Translations under genes and position numbers: made by a program
Assembly: GCA_001829315.1 (NCBI GenBank)
Contig: MIAY01000031.1
Location: 54,010-118,009 of the forward strand
DNA: 64,000 bases
Direction: 5' to 3'
Source of the DNA: Spirochaetes bacterium GWE1_32_154
GTDB lineage: Bacteria; Spirochaetota; GWE2-31-10
Notes under the pieces: model-generated
What the model was told of the DNA's origin: nothing
The model's input: only the letters and a program-made list of their open reading frames with translations
Databases searched by the model: none
Shown here: piece after piece, positions 63,957 through 64,000 of the stretch
Position numbering within the stretch: position 1 is the stretch's first letter
How the letters are laid out: each line of letters starts with the position of its first letter

Positions 63957-64000
63957 TTATGCTATATTTTCTTCTTTAAAATCAGCTGGATTTTCATATT
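63957..64000 (-). CDS. Possible 3' end of a gene running off the window
   Basis: On the minus strand the last codons read YENPADFKEENIA and a stop. The pattern resembles the C-terminal end of IS3-type transposases (NPADF or SPEEF near the end), but only 14 codons are visible. I cannot confirm it; a window extending right would settle it. Confidence 0.25.
   Translation of the reverse strand, partial: YENPADFKEENIA

Overview
This window is AT-rich chromosomal DNA from a spirochaete. The main evidence is a cluster of two FlaB-type flagellin genes next to flaG and fliD. Supporting evidence is a surface protein built from repeats of the type known as LA_2272 in Leptospira, a SemiSWEET transporter, a Na+-pumping oxaloacetate decarboxylase, and many spirochaete-style lipoproteins. 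The genus cannot be fixed from the sequence alone. Gene content is mostly housekeeping, with small accessory patches.

Layout. 1-7.0 kb holds an envelope locus: two minus-strand DUF4097 genes diverge from a plus-strand operon (repeat surface protein, histidine kinase, NtrC-type regulator). Between them lie two good sigma-54 promoter matches pointing outward and one shared dyad that could be the enhancer. 7.1-9.6 kb holds a deletion-scarred DUF4143 ATPase pseudogene and a lamin-tail lipoprotein. 9.7-14 kb: DUF362 ferredoxin, ECF S-component-like protein, phosphoribosyltransferase, glgB. 14-26.7 kb: ABC-F ATPase, solute-binding proteins, ComF, a chain of minus-strand envelope and signalling genes (TPR, cNMP-binding, HD-GYP, lipoproteins) and an MsmX-like ATPase. 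26.8-32.6 kb: Na+ symporter with its small accessory protein, PpiC-like protein, tRNA-Thr and tRNA-Tyr, YkgJ, NUDIX, RdgB. 31.9-36 kb: birA-oadG-oadA-oadB. 36-44.5 kb: hybrid kinase, SemiSWEET, ArsB/NhaD-type permease, ahcY with an ArsR-methyltransferase regulator, HPr, OmpA-family protein. 44.5-47.1 kb: TPP riboswitch with thiB-thiP and no thiQ. 47.1-54.8 kb: tsaB, tsaE, three unknown genes, fliD, flaG and two flaB. 55-64 kb: rpmF-plsX, a tandem repeat beside a VapBC-like pair, an SH3 protein, a GltD-like oxidoreductase, a degenerate GH31-like protein, coaX, tRNA-Phe, and an unrecognised secreted protein.

Loose ends. A dispersed inverted-repeat family (core GAGCCTCTTGCAAAAAT and its complement) sits between genes at eight or more places and in two cases supplies the stop codon of the neighbouring gene. 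Several Na+-linked systems (oxaloacetate decarboxylase, SSS symporter, possible NhaD-type carrier) suggest sodium energetics. All functional statements come from reading motifs; no database search was possible.
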